DNA from: JADGHE01 sp035716025
Lineage (GTDB): Bacteria > Pseudomonadota > Alphaproteobacteria > Rhizobiales > Xanthobacteraceae
Direction: 5' to 3'
Length of the DNA stretch: 64,000 bases
NCBI GenBank assembly: GCA_035716025.1
Contig: DASTKH010000004.1
Location: 32,807 to 96,806 of the forward strand
The notes under the pieces are model-generated. The model searched no databases. It worked only from the letters and a program-made list of their open reading frames with translations, and had not been told where the DNA came from. How positions within the stretch are numbered: the first letter of the stretch is position 1; each line of letters begins with the position of its first letter. Shown piece by piece: positions 1-8,722 of the stretch. A program made the position numbers and the translations under genes.

Positions 1-429
1 GCCGCCCTCCGACAGCGCCTTGAGGCGCGACGGAATGGACGGCGTGCCGTAGCGCATGGCCCAGTCGACGGTAACGGGTTTGGCCTGCTGCGCAAAACGC
101 GCCGCGAGCTTCTCGGCCTGCGATCGGGTGATGGTGCGCAAGGGGGACTCGTCGAGAGCCCGATTCCAGATCTTCTCGTAGTCGCGCCCCTTCCGGCCCG
201 GCCGCACCGTCAGGACGATGAGGTTGAGCACGAGCCACCATTTGAGAGGATTTTCCTCGATCACGCGGCGGTCGGAGAGGAACTCCTTCAGATAGCGGCG
301 CATCGACCAGTAGTCGGTCCCCTCGGGGGTTCCGAGATTGACCAACAGCACCCCGACGCGTCGAGACAGGCCTGGGCGGGGGCGGGGTCCTGATTCCGGA
401 CCGGGCTGCAACGGGTCGGTGGGTCTCAT
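1..429 (-). CDS. hemH: Ferrochelatase, N-terminal part (cut by window edge)
   Basis: Ferrochelatase inserts ferrous iron into protoporphyrin IX, the last step of protoheme synthesis. The first 143 codons are present and the frame is open to base 1. After a proline-rich N-terminus of about 22 residues comes the family opening VGVLLVNLGTPEG, then RRYLKEFLSDRRVIE. Further on are the SPLRTITRSQAEKLA stretch and VDWAMRYGTPSI, all typical of HemH. The ATG at 429 is in frame; an ATG at 443 runs into a stop after four codons. The gene is divergent from the metallophosphatase, with only 69 bases between the starts. The C-terminal half, with the second metal-binding histidine region, lies outside the window. 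Confidence 0.93.
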   Translation of the reverse strand, partial: MRPTDPLQPGPESGPRPRPGLSRRVGVLLVNLGTPEGTDYWSMRRYLKEFLSDRRVIEENPLKWWLVLNLIVLTVRPGRKGRDYEKIWNRALDESPLRTITRSQAEKLAARFAQQAKPVTVDWAMRYGTPSIPSRLKALSEGG

Positions 430-498
430 CGCGGCGTTTCCATGATACAAGATAGGCGCTGGCGGGGGGCCGCGCACGCATGCTACAGCGCGCAAGGC

Positions 499-2049
499 AT
501 GACAATCGGCAAATTCGTGGTGACGCGCCGCTCCTTTCTGGCCACGCTCGCGGCGGCGCTGGGACTGTTGGGCACGTGGCGTCCGGGCTGGGCCCAGAAA
601 GTCCACGCCACTCGCGTCACCTTTCTTCTCACCAACGACATCTATCTGATGGGCGAGACCCCCGCGGGCGACGGCAAGGCCCGCGGTGGCTTCGCGCGTC
701 TTGCCGCGGTGGTGAGGGCCGAGCGGGCGAAAGGCGGACATGTCATTTTCGCTCACGCCGGCGATACGCTCTCGCCCTCGCTGATGTCGGGGTTCGACCG
801 CGGCGCCCACATCATCGCCCTCACGAACATGATCGCGCCGGACATTTTCGTGGCCGGCAACCATGAATTCGATTTTGGCAAGGCGACGTTTCTCGAGCGG
901 ATGGCCGAGGCAACGTTTCCGCTCTATGCCGCCAATCTTCGCGCGCCCGACGGCGCGGTTCTGCCGCGCCACCGCGATCGGGTGGTCCTCGAATTCGACG
1001 GCGTGCGCATCGGACTGACCGGGCTCGTCTACGATCGCAGCCCGCGCGTCTCCTCGCCGGAGGATTTGCGCTTCGCCGACACGATCGACACCGCAAAGCG
1101 GCAGGCGGAGGCATTGCGTGCGGAAGGAGCCGATTTCGTTGTCGCCGTTGCCCATTGCGACAGGGGCGATGCCCTCGTGCTGCAGAACGCGCGGGCGGCC
1201 GACCTGCAGCTCACCGGCCACACGCATGATCTTTACGTGAACTATGACGGTCGCAGCGCGATCGTCGAATCGAGCTACGACGCGCACTATGTCGTGGCGG
1301 TAGACGCCGACATCATGGTTCGCGAAGGCGGTGGCGAACGGCTCATGACTTGGTCGCCGCAATTTCGCGTGATCGACACCGCAACGGTCGTGCCGGATCC
1401 CGAGGTCGCCGCCGCGGTCGCCAGCCTCGAGGCCGATTTCTCACGGGAGATGAACGTCGCGATCGGCACGACAGCAGTCGAGCTCGACAGCCGGAACGCC
1501 GCGATGCGGACGGGCGAGGCCGCGATCGGAAACCTGTTCGCCGACGCCATGCGCGCGCAGACGCGCGCGCAGGCCGCAATCATCAACGGCGGCGGTGTGC
1601 GCGCGAACCGCGTCTATCGCGCCGGTTCGGCGATCACCCGGCGCGATATCCTCGCCGAGCTTCCGTTCAACAACCGCGTCGTTGTCATCGAGATTTCCGG
1701 GCAGGCGCTCAAGCAGGCAATCGAGAATGGGCTCGCCTATCTTCCGGTTGCGTCAGGGCGCTTCCCGCAAGTGTCGGGGATGACGGTCGTCTATGACGTG
1801 AAGCGTCCGTCCGGCCGCCGCGTACTGACGATGGAGGTGGCAGGAAAGCCGCTCGATCCGCGGCGCATTTATCGCGTTGCGGTCCTCGATTTTCTCGCGC
1901 GCGGCGGCGACGATTACACGATGTTGCGGGACGCCAAGCGCATCACCCCCGACAACGATGCGCCGCTGCTTGCGACCGAGGTGATGAGCTATATCCGCGC
2001 GCTCGGCACGATCCGCACGGGTGTGGAGGGGCGCCTCGTCGCGCGGTGA
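499..2049 (+). CDS. Tat-exported bifunctional metallophosphatase/5'-nucleotidase
   Basis: This is a periplasmic hydrolase of nucleotides or related phosphoesters (UshA/5'-nucleotidase superfamily), 516 residues from the ATG at 499. An in-frame ATG at 442 would add 19 charged residues ahead of the export signal, so 499 is preferred. The N-terminus has a twin-arginine signal (TRRSFL, then a hydrophobic run ending near GWA). Metallophosphoesterase motifs follow: HAGDTLSPS, GNHEFDFG, AHCDRGDA and LTGHTHD. The C-terminal 5'-nucleotidase domain contains GNLFADAMR and INGGGVR. The first metal motif reads TNDIY, so the usual D-x-H has tyrosine in place of histidine. The 3' end faces the CoA-ligase gene with an 18-base gap. 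Confidence 0.85.
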   Translation: MTIGKFVVTRRSFLATLAAALGLLGTWRPGWAQKVHATRVTFLLTNDIYLMGETPAGDGKARGGFARLAAVVRAERAKGGHVIFAHAGDTLSPSLMSGFDRGAHIIALTNMIAPDIFVAGNHEFDFGKATFLERMAEATFPLYAANLRAPDGAVLPRHRDRVVLEFDGVRIGLTGLVYDRSPRVSSPEDLRFADTIDTAKRQAEALRAEGADFVVAVAHCDRGDALVLQNARAADLQLTGHTHDLYVNYDGRSAIVESSYDAHYVVAVDADIMVREGGGERLMTWSPQFRVIDTATVVPDPEVAAAVASLEADFSREMNVAIGTTAVELDSRNAAMRTGEAAIGNLFADAMRAQTRAQAAIINGGGVRANRVYRAGSAITRRDILAELPFNNRVVVIEISGQALKQAIENGLAYLPVASGRFPQVSGMTVVYDVKRPSGRRVLTMEVAGKPLDPRRIYRVAVLDFLARGGDDYTMLRDAKRITPDNDAPLLATEVMSYIRALGTIRTGVEGRLVAR

Positions 2050-2067
2050 AAACGAACCGCCGGCCGC

Positions 2068-3300
2068 TCAGGGCGCACCGCGCTCGTCGACAATCACCTT
2101 GCCGTCGTTGGGCAGGCTGCCGGGCGCGACGAGCGTGACCGCACCCCGCACCTTGGTCACCGCCTGCAGTGTTTCCGCCAGCGCCTCGGCGAGGCCTTCG
2201 CCGCCGTCGGCGGCTTCGGCCTGTAGCATCATCGCATCCTGTTCGGCGGCGCGGGTGACGACGAGCCGAAGCCGTCCGACCGACGGATGCCGCCGCGCGA
2301 TCTCGGCGATCTGCTCGGGTCGCACGAACATGCCCTTGACCTTGGCCGTCTGGTCCGCGCGCCCGAGCCACCCCCTGAGTCGCATATTCGTGCGCCCGCA
2401 CGGCGAGAGCCCGGGCATCAGCGCCGACAGATCGCCGGTCGCGAGGCGGATCATCGGGTAATGCGCATTGAAGGTCGTGACGACGACCTCGCCGACCTCT
2501 CCTTCCGAGACCCGGTCGCCGGTGCCCGGTCGCACGATTTCGACGATGAGGTCCTCGTTGACGATCATGCCGTCGCGCGCCTCGGATTCGTAGGCGATGA
2601 CTCCCGTCTCCGCCACCGCATAGCATTGCTGCACGGTCACTCCGCGCGCGGCGAGCGCCGCGCGCAAAGAGGCGGGTAGGGCGGCGCCGGACACAAGGCC
2701 GCGCTTGATCGAGGAGGCGTCCTTGCCGGTCTCCGCCGCCCTGTCGAGCAGGATTTTGAGAAAGTCCGGCGTGCCGACATAGGCGGTCGGCCGAAGTTGC
2801 GCGATGGCCTCGAGCTGGGCCTCTGTGTTGCCGACCCCGCCCGGGATTATGGCGCAGCCGAGCGCGTGGGCGCCGGCCTCCAGCATGTAGGCGCCGGGCG
2901 TGAGGTGATGTGAGAAGGAATTGTGAACGATGTCGCCGGGCCGCAAACCGGCGGCAAAGAGCGCCCGCGCCGCGCCCCCGAAATCTTGCCCATGGGCCTC
3001 CGGCTCGAAAATCGGTCCGGGTGACATGTAAAGCCGCCGCGCTTTGCCGGGCGGCGTGACATTGAAGCCGCCGAAGGGCGGGTCCTCCTTCTGCAGCCGG
3101 GGCAGGTCCGCTTTCCGCAGAAGCGGCAGCTGCGCGAGGCCCTCGCGGGAGGTCACCGCGGCGGGGTCGATCCCGGCAAGATGCCGCGCCCAGCCGGGGG
3201 CCTGCATGGCGCGGGCGACCGCTCCGGGAAGGCGCGCCAACAAGTCGCGCTCGCGGACCTCCGGCGCGCGCGTTTCGAGAGCGTCATAATGCTCCGCCAT
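2068..3300 (-). CDS. Phenylacetate-CoA ligase-like AMP-binding protein
   Basis: This 410-residue protein of the PaaK-like branch of the adenylate-forming superfamily activates a carboxylic acid to its CoA thioester using ATP. Visible family features are AYVGTPDFLKILL (about 160), QCYAVAETG (about 225), the acidic-plus-arginine YPMIRLATGDLS hinge, and RLRGWLGRADQ followed by VKGMFVRPEQI, which matches the C-terminal subdomain of PaaK. It is the last gene of the minus-strand Liv operon, 44 bases downstream of livF, so its substrate is probably the acid imported by that transporter. Phenylacetate itself is not established: no paaABCDE genes are present. The SD ahead of the ATG at 3300 is weak. 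Confidence 0.8.
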   Translation of the reverse strand: MAEHYDALETRAPEVRERDLLARLPGAVARAMQAPGWARHLAGIDPAAVTSREGLAQLPLLRKADLPRLQKEDPPFGGFNVTPPGKARRLYMSPGPIFEPEAHGQDFGGAARALFAAGLRPGDIVHNSFSHHLTPGAYMLEAGAHALGCAIIPGGVGNTEAQLEAIAQLRPTAYVGTPDFLKILLDRAAETGKDASSIKRGLVSGAALPASLRAALAARGVTVQQCYAVAETGVIAYESEARDGMIVNEDLIVEIVRPGTGDRVSEGEVGEVVVTTFNAHYPMIRLATGDLSALMPGLSPCGRTNMRLRGWLGRADQTAKVKGMFVRPEQIAEIARRHPSVGRLRLVVTRAAEQDAMMLQAEAADGGEGLAEALAETLQAVTKVRGAVTLVAPGSLPNDGKVIVDERGAP

Positions 3301-3344
3301 GGCCTGCCGTTTCGTCTTTCATCCGCGAATGCCGCGCCCGTTCC

Positions 3345-4193
3345 TCACGCGAGCCAGCGCTTGCGGCGCTTGTAGTGCTTGACGGCGCGGAAGCTCTTGC
3401 GCTGACCCTGCGCGATCCCGAGATAGAATTCCCTCACGTCCTCGTTCTCGCGCAAGGCCTGCGCCTCGCCGTCGAGAACCACGCGGCCGTTCTCGAGAAT
3501 ATAGCCGTAGCGGGCGAATTTGAGCGCCATATTGGTGTTCTGTTCGGCGAGCAGGAAGGAAACGCCTTCCTTTTCGTTGAGGGTTTCCACGATCGCGAAG
3601 ATTTCCTCAACGATCTGCGGTGCAAGCCCCATCGACGGCTCGTCGAGCAGCACGAGTTTCGGCCGCGACATCAGGGCGCGGCCGATCGCGCACATCTGCT
3701 GTTCGCCGCCCGACGTATAGCCTGCGAGTGCATTGCGCCGCTCCTTCAAGCGGGGAAAGTAGCCGTAAATGCGCTCGAGATCGGCGCGGATCGCCGCATT
3801 CCCGTCCCGCCGCGTGAAGGCGCCGGTCAACAAGTTTTCCTCGATCGTCAGGTGCCCGAAGCACTCGCGCCCCTCCATCACCTGGATGCAGCCGCGTCGC
3901 ACAAGCTCGTTGGGCGAAAGCGCCTCAACCTGCGCGCCGTCGAAGACGATCGCGCCCTTGGTTACTTCGCCGCGTTCCGCCTTGAGCAGATTGGAAATGG
4001 CTTTGAGCGTGGTGGTCTTGCCGGCGCCGTTGGCGCCGAGCAACGCCACGATGCCGCCATGCGGCACCGAAAGCGACACGCCCTTGAGCACGAGGATGAC
4101 GTGGTCGTACACGACCTCGATATTGTTCACCGAAAGAATCGCCTCTGCCGCTGCGGCGGGACTCGCCCCGGCGGCCTGGGTTGCGGCGCTCAT
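3345..4193 (-). CDS. livF: Branched-chain-type ABC transporter ATP-binding protein (LivF type)
   Basis: This is one of the two cytoplasmic ATPases of a high-affinity HAAT importer, 282 residues. Walker A GANGAGKTT lies at 53-61, signature SGGEQ at 161-165, Walker B VLLDEP at 181-186, followed by the LivF-typical LLAEQN switch. The start at 4193 is preceded by GGAGA seven bases upstream; an upstream in-frame ATG at 4214 has no such site. The C-terminus carries an extra basic tail (KSFRAVKHYKRRKRW) beyond the usual LivF end, possibly lineage-specific. It sits between the substrate-binding protein gene and the PaaK-like ligase gene, in the same direction. Confidence 0.9.
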   Translation of the reverse strand: MSAATQAAGASPAAAAEAILSVNNIEVVYDHVILVLKGVSLSVPHGGIVALLGANGAGKTTTLKAISNLLKAERGEVTKGAIVFDGAQVEALSPNELVRRGCIQVMEGRECFGHLTIEENLLTGAFTRRDGNAAIRADLERIYGYFPRLKERRNALAGYTSGGEQQMCAIGRALMSRPKLVLLDEPSMGLAPQIVEEIFAIVETLNEKEGVSFLLAEQNTNMALKFARYGYILENGRVVLDGEAQALRENEDVREFYLGIAQGQRKSFRAVKHYKRRKRWLA

Positions 4194-4248
4194 ATCCGTC
4201 TCCGATCGCCCCATCCCCGCGGGCGGGGATGGGGCGCGCGCGACGCGC

Positions 4249-5580
4249 TCAGGACGAATGGTCGCACTTTTCGGTCCGCTTCGGCCAGCCGGTATTCTTC
4301 TGGACGTAGTCGTCCGCCGCCGCTTCGAGCAGCGGGCGCACCTTGTCCTTCATCGGCTCGATCCAGTCGGTGATCCGCACCCATTTGGTGCCGTCCCACT
4401 GCTGCATGTAGGCGGCCGAGTGACCATTGTGGTCGGTGCAGCTCACATTGACGATCGGCGCCGCGAAGTTCGGCAGGCCGAGTTCGTTCCAGCGCGCCTC
4501 CGTGATCTTCAAGGATTCGAAGCCGCGCCGCACATCCTCGCCGACCACCGTTTTCTTGCCGGTGACCTTTTGGGCGGTGCGAATCGCCTCGGCCACCAGC
4601 ACCGAATTGTACACGCCGCGGTTGTAGAGATTTTCGGCGAACTTGTCCTTCTCGACCTGGCTCTTACCCTTGTCGACGACGTATTTCTTGATGTCCTGGA
4701 GGGTCGGGTAATCGGCGCCGAGGCCGTTGAAGTTGAGGGTGAGATAGCCCTTGGCGGCTTGCCCGCCGGCGCGGGCGTCGTCGTCTCCGCCCGACCACCA
4801 GATGCCGATGAAGTGATCCATCGGGTAGCCGCTTTCGGAGGCGCGTTTCACCGCCGTCGGGTTCATGGCACCCCAGCCCCACATGATCATCCAGGCCGGC
4901 CGGTCACGCCGCACGGCGAGCCACTGCGCCGACTGGTCCTGCATCTCCTTGCCGGCGACCGAGTACTCCTTCACCGTGAAGCCGTAGTCTTTCGCGAACT
5001 GGTGCAGGAGCGGCAGCGGCTCGCGGCCGTAGCCGCTCTCCAGGAAGATGAAGCCGATGGTCTTGCCCTTCAACTTTTCGAGCCCGCCCTCCTTTTGACC
5101 GATATAGCGAAAGATCATGGAGAGCCCGTCCCAGTAGGTCGCCGGTGGATTGAAGATCCAGGGGAACTTCTCGCCGACGGCCGAGGCCGAGAGGCCGTAG
5201 GCCATGGACAGGATCGGCACCTTGTCGACCGCCGCCTTGGGGATGAGCTGGAGGGTAATGCCGGTGGAGTAGGGGTTCACTACGGCCGGGTTCTTGCCCT
5301 TCACCGCCTCCCAGCATTCGACGCCCTTCTTGGTGTCATAGCCCGTTTCGCATTCTTCGATATTGAGCTTCACGCCTCCGATGCCGCCGTCGCGTTCGTT
5401 GAGCATCGTGAGGTAGTCGTGCATGCCGTTGGCGATCGGTATGCCGGAATTCGCGAACGGCCCAGTCCGATACGTCAGGAGCGGCACATAGATGCTGTCC
5501 TGAGCGCTCGCCGCGGCCAACGGCGTTGCGGCCAGCATGGCTGTCAGCGCAACGCCGAAGATCTGGCGTCTCATCGTCAT
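4249..5580 (-). CDS. ABC transporter periplasmic substrate-binding protein (Leu/Ile/Val family)
   Basis: This 443-residue type I periplasmic binding protein delivers the ligand to the LivHM-FG importer. A Sec signal peptide (MTMRRQIFGVALTAML, cleavage probably after ASA near residue 26) is followed by SIYVPLLTYRTGPFANSG, the usual start of this family. GGRAG and GGGAGAAA-type purines upstream give an SD about ten bases before the ATG at 5580; longer in-frame starts would bury the signal peptide. Four cysteines are visible in the mature part, more than in LivJ. The family covers amino acids, aromatic acids, amides and urea, so the ligand cannot be read from the sequence. Two CoA ligases in the operon suggest a carboxylate. 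Confidence 0.88.
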   Translation of the reverse strand: MTMRRQIFGVALTAMLAATPLAAASAQDSIYVPLLTYRTGPFANSGIPIANGMHDYLTMLNERDGGIGGVKLNIEECETGYDTKKGVECWEAVKGKNPAVVNPYSTGITLQLIPKAAVDKVPILSMAYGLSASAVGEKFPWIFNPPATYWDGLSMIFRYIGQKEGGLEKLKGKTIGFIFLESGYGREPLPLLHQFAKDYGFTVKEYSVAGKEMQDQSAQWLAVRRDRPAWMIMWGWGAMNPTAVKRASESGYPMDHFIGIWWSGGDDDARAGGQAAKGYLTLNFNGLGADYPTLQDIKKYVVDKGKSQVEKDKFAENLYNRGVYNSVLVAEAIRTAQKVTGKKTVVGEDVRRGFESLKITEARWNELGLPNFAAPIVNVSCTDHNGHSAAYMQQWDGTKWVRITDWIEPMKDKVRPLLEAAADDYVQKNTGWPKRTEKCDHSS

Positions 5581-5718
5581 GGCGTTTTCTCCCTTCTTCA
5601 TGCCGGCTCGGCCGCCGGTCCCCGCGGTCTTATCTCCTCCGGTTCGCATGGGCCCCAGCGAGGGCCTGAAGGCGATCCTGTCCCCGGAGGCGCGGGACAC
5701 GGACGCCAGTCTGCAACA

Positions 5719-6792
5719 TCAATAGGGAAACGGCCACACCCTGAGTTTCTGTTTGGTGATTTGCCACAACCGCGCGAGCCCGTGCGGCTCGACGATCAGG
5801 AAGAAGATGATGAGGCCTCCCACGATCATGAATGTCAGGTGCTCGACGGTCGCGGCATGAAGTTCGAGCCCGAGTTCGGGCGGGACAAGCCGCAGCGCGA
5901 TCGGCAAAATGTAGATCAGGGCGGCGCCGAGATAGGAGCCGAGCAGACTGCCGAGCCCGCCGATGATGATCATGAATAGAATGTTGAAGCTTTGATTGAT
6001 GTTGAACACCGTCGACTCGGCGCCGCCGTACCACAGGAACACCATCAGTGCGCCGGAAACCCCGCAATAGAAGGAGGAGATCGCGAAGGCGAGCAGCTTC
6101 GTCGGCAACAGGCGGATGCCGATGAGTTCCGCCGCGATATCCATGTCCCTGACCGCCATCCACATGCGGCCGATGCGGCCATGGACGAGGTTCGAGGCGA
6201 ACCAGGTCATCGCGACGACGATCGTGAGCACGACCAGATAGCGGGTTTCCGAAGTGGCGGTCGGGCCGGTGACGGGAATGCCGAACAGGGTGCGCCGCGG
6301 CACCTCGATCGCCGCCGAGACATTGTAATTGTAAAGCCACGGCACGCGGATGAAGCACCATTCGAGAAAGAACTGCGCGGCGAGCGTCGCGATCGCGAGG
6401 TAGAAGCCCTTGATGCGCAGCGACGGCAGCCCGAAGACCACGCCGACTGCCGCCGCGAAGAACCCCGAGGCGAGCACCCAGACGATGATGTTCACGTCCG
6501 GGAAGAGCGTGGTGAGCTTGTAGCAGGCGTAAGCGCCGACGCCCATGAAGGCACCGGTGCCGAGCGAGAGCAAGCCGGTGTAGCCGGTGAGGAGATTGAG
6601 CCCGATCGCCGCCAGGGTGAAGATCAGGAACGGGATCATCACCGCGTTGAGGAGGAAGTCGTTGTGCGTCGCCGCGAGCAGATAGGCGCCGGCAATGATG
6701 ACACCGAGGCCGACGCGGTCCTGCCGGATCGGAAAGATGGCCGCATCGGCCGTGTAGCTCGTTTTGAACTGGCCCGCCTCGCGATACAACAT
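5719..6792 (-). CDS. livM: Branched-chain-type ABC transporter permease (LivM type)
   Basis: This is an inner-membrane permease subunit of 357 residues with about nine to ten hydrophobic segments. The LivM hallmark LIFTLAAIGLNLLTGYTGLLSLG lies near residue 70 (here given in parts: IGLNLLTGYTG, LSLGTGAFMGVGAY), and MVFLWYGGAESTVFNINQSF, then MIIIGGLGSLLGSYLGAA follow in the second half. It forms the heterodimeric channel with the LivH-type protein encoded nine bases upstream. The close packing with livH and livG indicates a single transcript. The N-terminal 35 residues before the first membrane segment are longer than in E. coli LivM. Confidence 0.9.
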   Translation of the reverse strand: MLYREAGQFKTSYTADAAIFPIRQDRVGLGVIIAGAYLLAATHNDFLLNAVMIPFLIFTLAAIGLNLLTGYTGLLSLGTGAFMGVGAYACYKLTTLFPDVNIIVWVLASGFFAAAVGVVFGLPSLRIKGFYLAIATLAAQFFLEWCFIRVPWLYNYNVSAAIEVPRRTLFGIPVTGPTATSETRYLVVLTIVVAMTWFASNLVHGRIGRMWMAVRDMDIAAELIGIRLLPTKLLAFAISSFYCGVSGALMVFLWYGGAESTVFNINQSFNILFMIIIGGLGSLLGSYLGAALIYILPIALRLVPPELGLELHAATVEHLTFMIVGGLIIFFLIVEPHGLARLWQITKQKLRVWPFPY

Positions 6793-6801
6793 CGCTTGCC
6801 C

Positions 6802-7785
6802 TCACACCCGCTCGATGATCTTTTCGCCGAACAGGCCGTGCGGCCAGAACAGCAGGAAAACGAGCGCCAACACATAGGCGAACCAACTGTCGGTCCCGCC
6901 GCCGATGAGCGGCCCCCAGTAAAATTCGGCGAGCTTTTCACCGACGCCGATGATAAGCCCGCCGACGATCGCGCCGGGGATCGAGGTGAATCCGCCGAGA
7001 ATCAGCACCGGCAGCGCCTTGAGCGCGATGACCTCGAGCGCGAAGGAGACGTCGGAGCGCGCACCCCACATGATGCCGGTCACAAGCGCAACGAGCCCCG
7101 AGGCGAACCAGACGATGATCCAGATCTGTTCGAGCGAAATGCCGACGGAGAGCGCCGCCTTGTGGCTGTCGGCAACCGCCCGCAAGGCGCGGCCGATGCG
7201 CGTCTTCGAAAAGAAGACGGCAAGACCGGCTACCATCAGCGACGCGATGACGGCGGCCGCAATGTCGAGCTTCTGCAGGCTGATCAGGCCGCCGAGCGTC
7301 TGATAGTTGATGACGCCCTTCGGCAGGCCAAGCTCTTCGGTGATCATGATCTTCGGATCGCCGCCGAACACGAGTTCCCCGAAGCCGATCAGGAAATAGG
7401 TCAAACCGAATGTCGCCATGAACAGGATGATGTCCGGCTGATTGATCAGCGGCCGCAGCACCAGTCGCTCGACGGCGAGCGCGAGCACGAACATAACGCC
7501 GATCGTCAGCGCAAGGGCGAGAATCGCGGCCGCGTGGACGTTGGAGACGCCGTTGCTTGTGAGCAGCTTGTAGATGCCGATCAACGTCAGCGCGGCGAAC
7601 ACGACCATGATGCCCTGGGCGAAGTTGAAGACGCCCGACGCCTTGAAGATCAGCACGAAACCGAGGGCGATCAGCGCATAGAGCATGCCGCCGACGAGGC
7701 CTTCCCAAAGCGTCTGCACGAGCAGGTCCGGAGCGCCGATCATCTGCGCGAACGGGTCGACGAAGGTCGCGTAGAGCAGCTCCAT
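6802..7785 (-). CDS. livH: Branched-chain-type ABC transporter permease (LivH type)
   Basis: This is the second membrane permease of the HAAT importer, 327 residues. It shows LWEGLVGGMLYALIALGFVL, FNFAQGIMVVFAA and the conserved LILGGFTSIPGAIVGGLIIG near residue 275, all typical of LivH. The ATG at 7785 is chosen because AAGGG lies eight bases ahead of it; a GTG at 7800 is in frame but sits on that SD. It lies 57 bases downstream of the livG-type gene and nine bases upstream of livM. About eight hydrophobic helices are visible. Confidence 0.9.
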   Translation of the reverse strand: MELLYATFVDPFAQMIGAPDLLVQTLWEGLVGGMLYALIALGFVLIFKASGVFNFAQGIMVVFAALTLIGIYKLLTSNGVSNVHAAAILALALTIGVMFVLALAVERLVLRPLINQPDIILFMATFGLTYFLIGFGELVFGGDPKIMITEELGLPKGVINYQTLGGLISLQKLDIAAAVIASLMVAGLAVFFSKTRIGRALRAVADSHKAALSVGISLEQIWIIVWFASGLVALVTGIMWGARSDVSFALEVIALKALPVLILGGFTSIPGAIVGGLIIGVGEKLAEFYWGPLIGGGTDSWFAYVLALVFLLFWPHGLFGEKIIERV

Positions 7786-7842
7786 GCCGCTACCCTTCAC
7801 CGCCTCGGAACACCGTGCGCCCGCGCATGTCCGCCGCGCCCT

Positions 7843-8643
7843 TCAATGCGCCACGCCGAGATAGGCATCGATCACCGCGGGGTCGCGCTTGACCGCGTCG
7901 GGCGGGCCGTCGGCGATCTTGCGGCCATAGTCGAGGACCACGACGCGGTCGGAAAGGTCCATCACCACGCCCATGTCGTGCTCGATGAGGGCGATCGTGG
8001 TCCCGAATTCCTGGTTCACGTCGACGATGAAGCGCGACATGTCCTCCTTCTCTTCGAGGTTCATGCCGGCCATCGGTTCGTCGAGGAGCAAGAGCTCCGG
8101 TTCCATGGCGAGTGCGCGGCCGAGCTCGACGCGCTTCTGCAGGCCATAGGGCAGGCGCCCGACTTGAACGCGGCGGATATGCGCGATCTCCAAAAAATCG
8201 ATGATTTCTTCAACCTTGCGGCGGTGCTCGACGTCCTCCGCGAGCGCCGGACCGTGACGGATGAGCTGCCAGAAGAGGCCGCGACGCATTTTCAACGAGC
8301 GCCCCGCCATGATGTTGTCGAGTGCGGTCATGCCCTTGAACAGCGCGACGTTCTGGAAGGTGCGGGCAATGCCGCCGCGCGCGGCTTCGTAGGGCCGCAT
8401 CTTGCTCCGTGTCTCGCCGCGAAAAGTGATGCGCCCGCTTTGCGGCGTATAGAAACCGTTGATGACGTTGAGCATCGACGTCTTCCCGGCGCCGTTCGGT
8501 CCAATGATGGCGCGGATTTCCCCGCGCCGGATGTCGAATGAGACGTCGTTGATCGCGGTGATGCCGCCGAATTTGAGCGTGACCTGCTCGACCGAAAGCA
8601 GAACTTCGGTCGCCTTGGCCTCGGCTTCCGAGCGCGCTCTCAT
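7843..8643 (-). CDS. livG: Branched-chain-type ABC transporter ATP-binding protein (LivG type)
   Basis: This is the partner ATPase of LivF, 266 residues. Walker A GPNGAGKTS lies at 48-56; the signature is the LivG-type LPYGLQKR rather than LSGGQ; Walker B is LLLLDEP followed by MAGMN; the switch is LIEHDMGVV. All are intact, so it should be active. The ATG at 8643 has GGAG about 13 bases upstream. Longer in-frame starts are non-ATG and add a low-complexity arginine-rich stretch. It follows the long AMP-binding ligase by 79 bases in the same operon. Confidence 0.9.
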   Translation of the reverse strand: MRARSEAEAKATEVLLSVEQVTLKFGGITAINDVSFDIRRGEIRAIIGPNGAGKTSMLNVINGFYTPQSGRITFRGETRSKMRPYEAARGGIARTFQNVALFKGMTALDNIMAGRSLKMRRGLFWQLIRHGPALAEDVEHRRKVEEIIDFLEIAHIRRVQVGRLPYGLQKRVELGRALAMEPELLLLDEPMAGMNLEEKEDMSRFIVDVNQEFGTTIALIEHDMGVVMDLSDRVVVLDYGRKIADGPPDAVKRDPAVIDAYLGVAH

Positions 8644-8722
8644 GTCCCGGCTCCGCTGCGAAGGGCGCCGGCGCTCGTTGGTGCGGGACAAGACGGGTGA
8701 GGCGAGGCGCTGCAACGCGTCA

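Noticed and set aside
3769..5979. Long open frames antisense to real genes here and also at about 5992-8541, 12366-15218 and 26672-29710
   Set aside because: These are products of GC-rich codon bias on the opposite strand of well-supported genes; the translations are H/R/D-rich without recognisable domains or SD sites.
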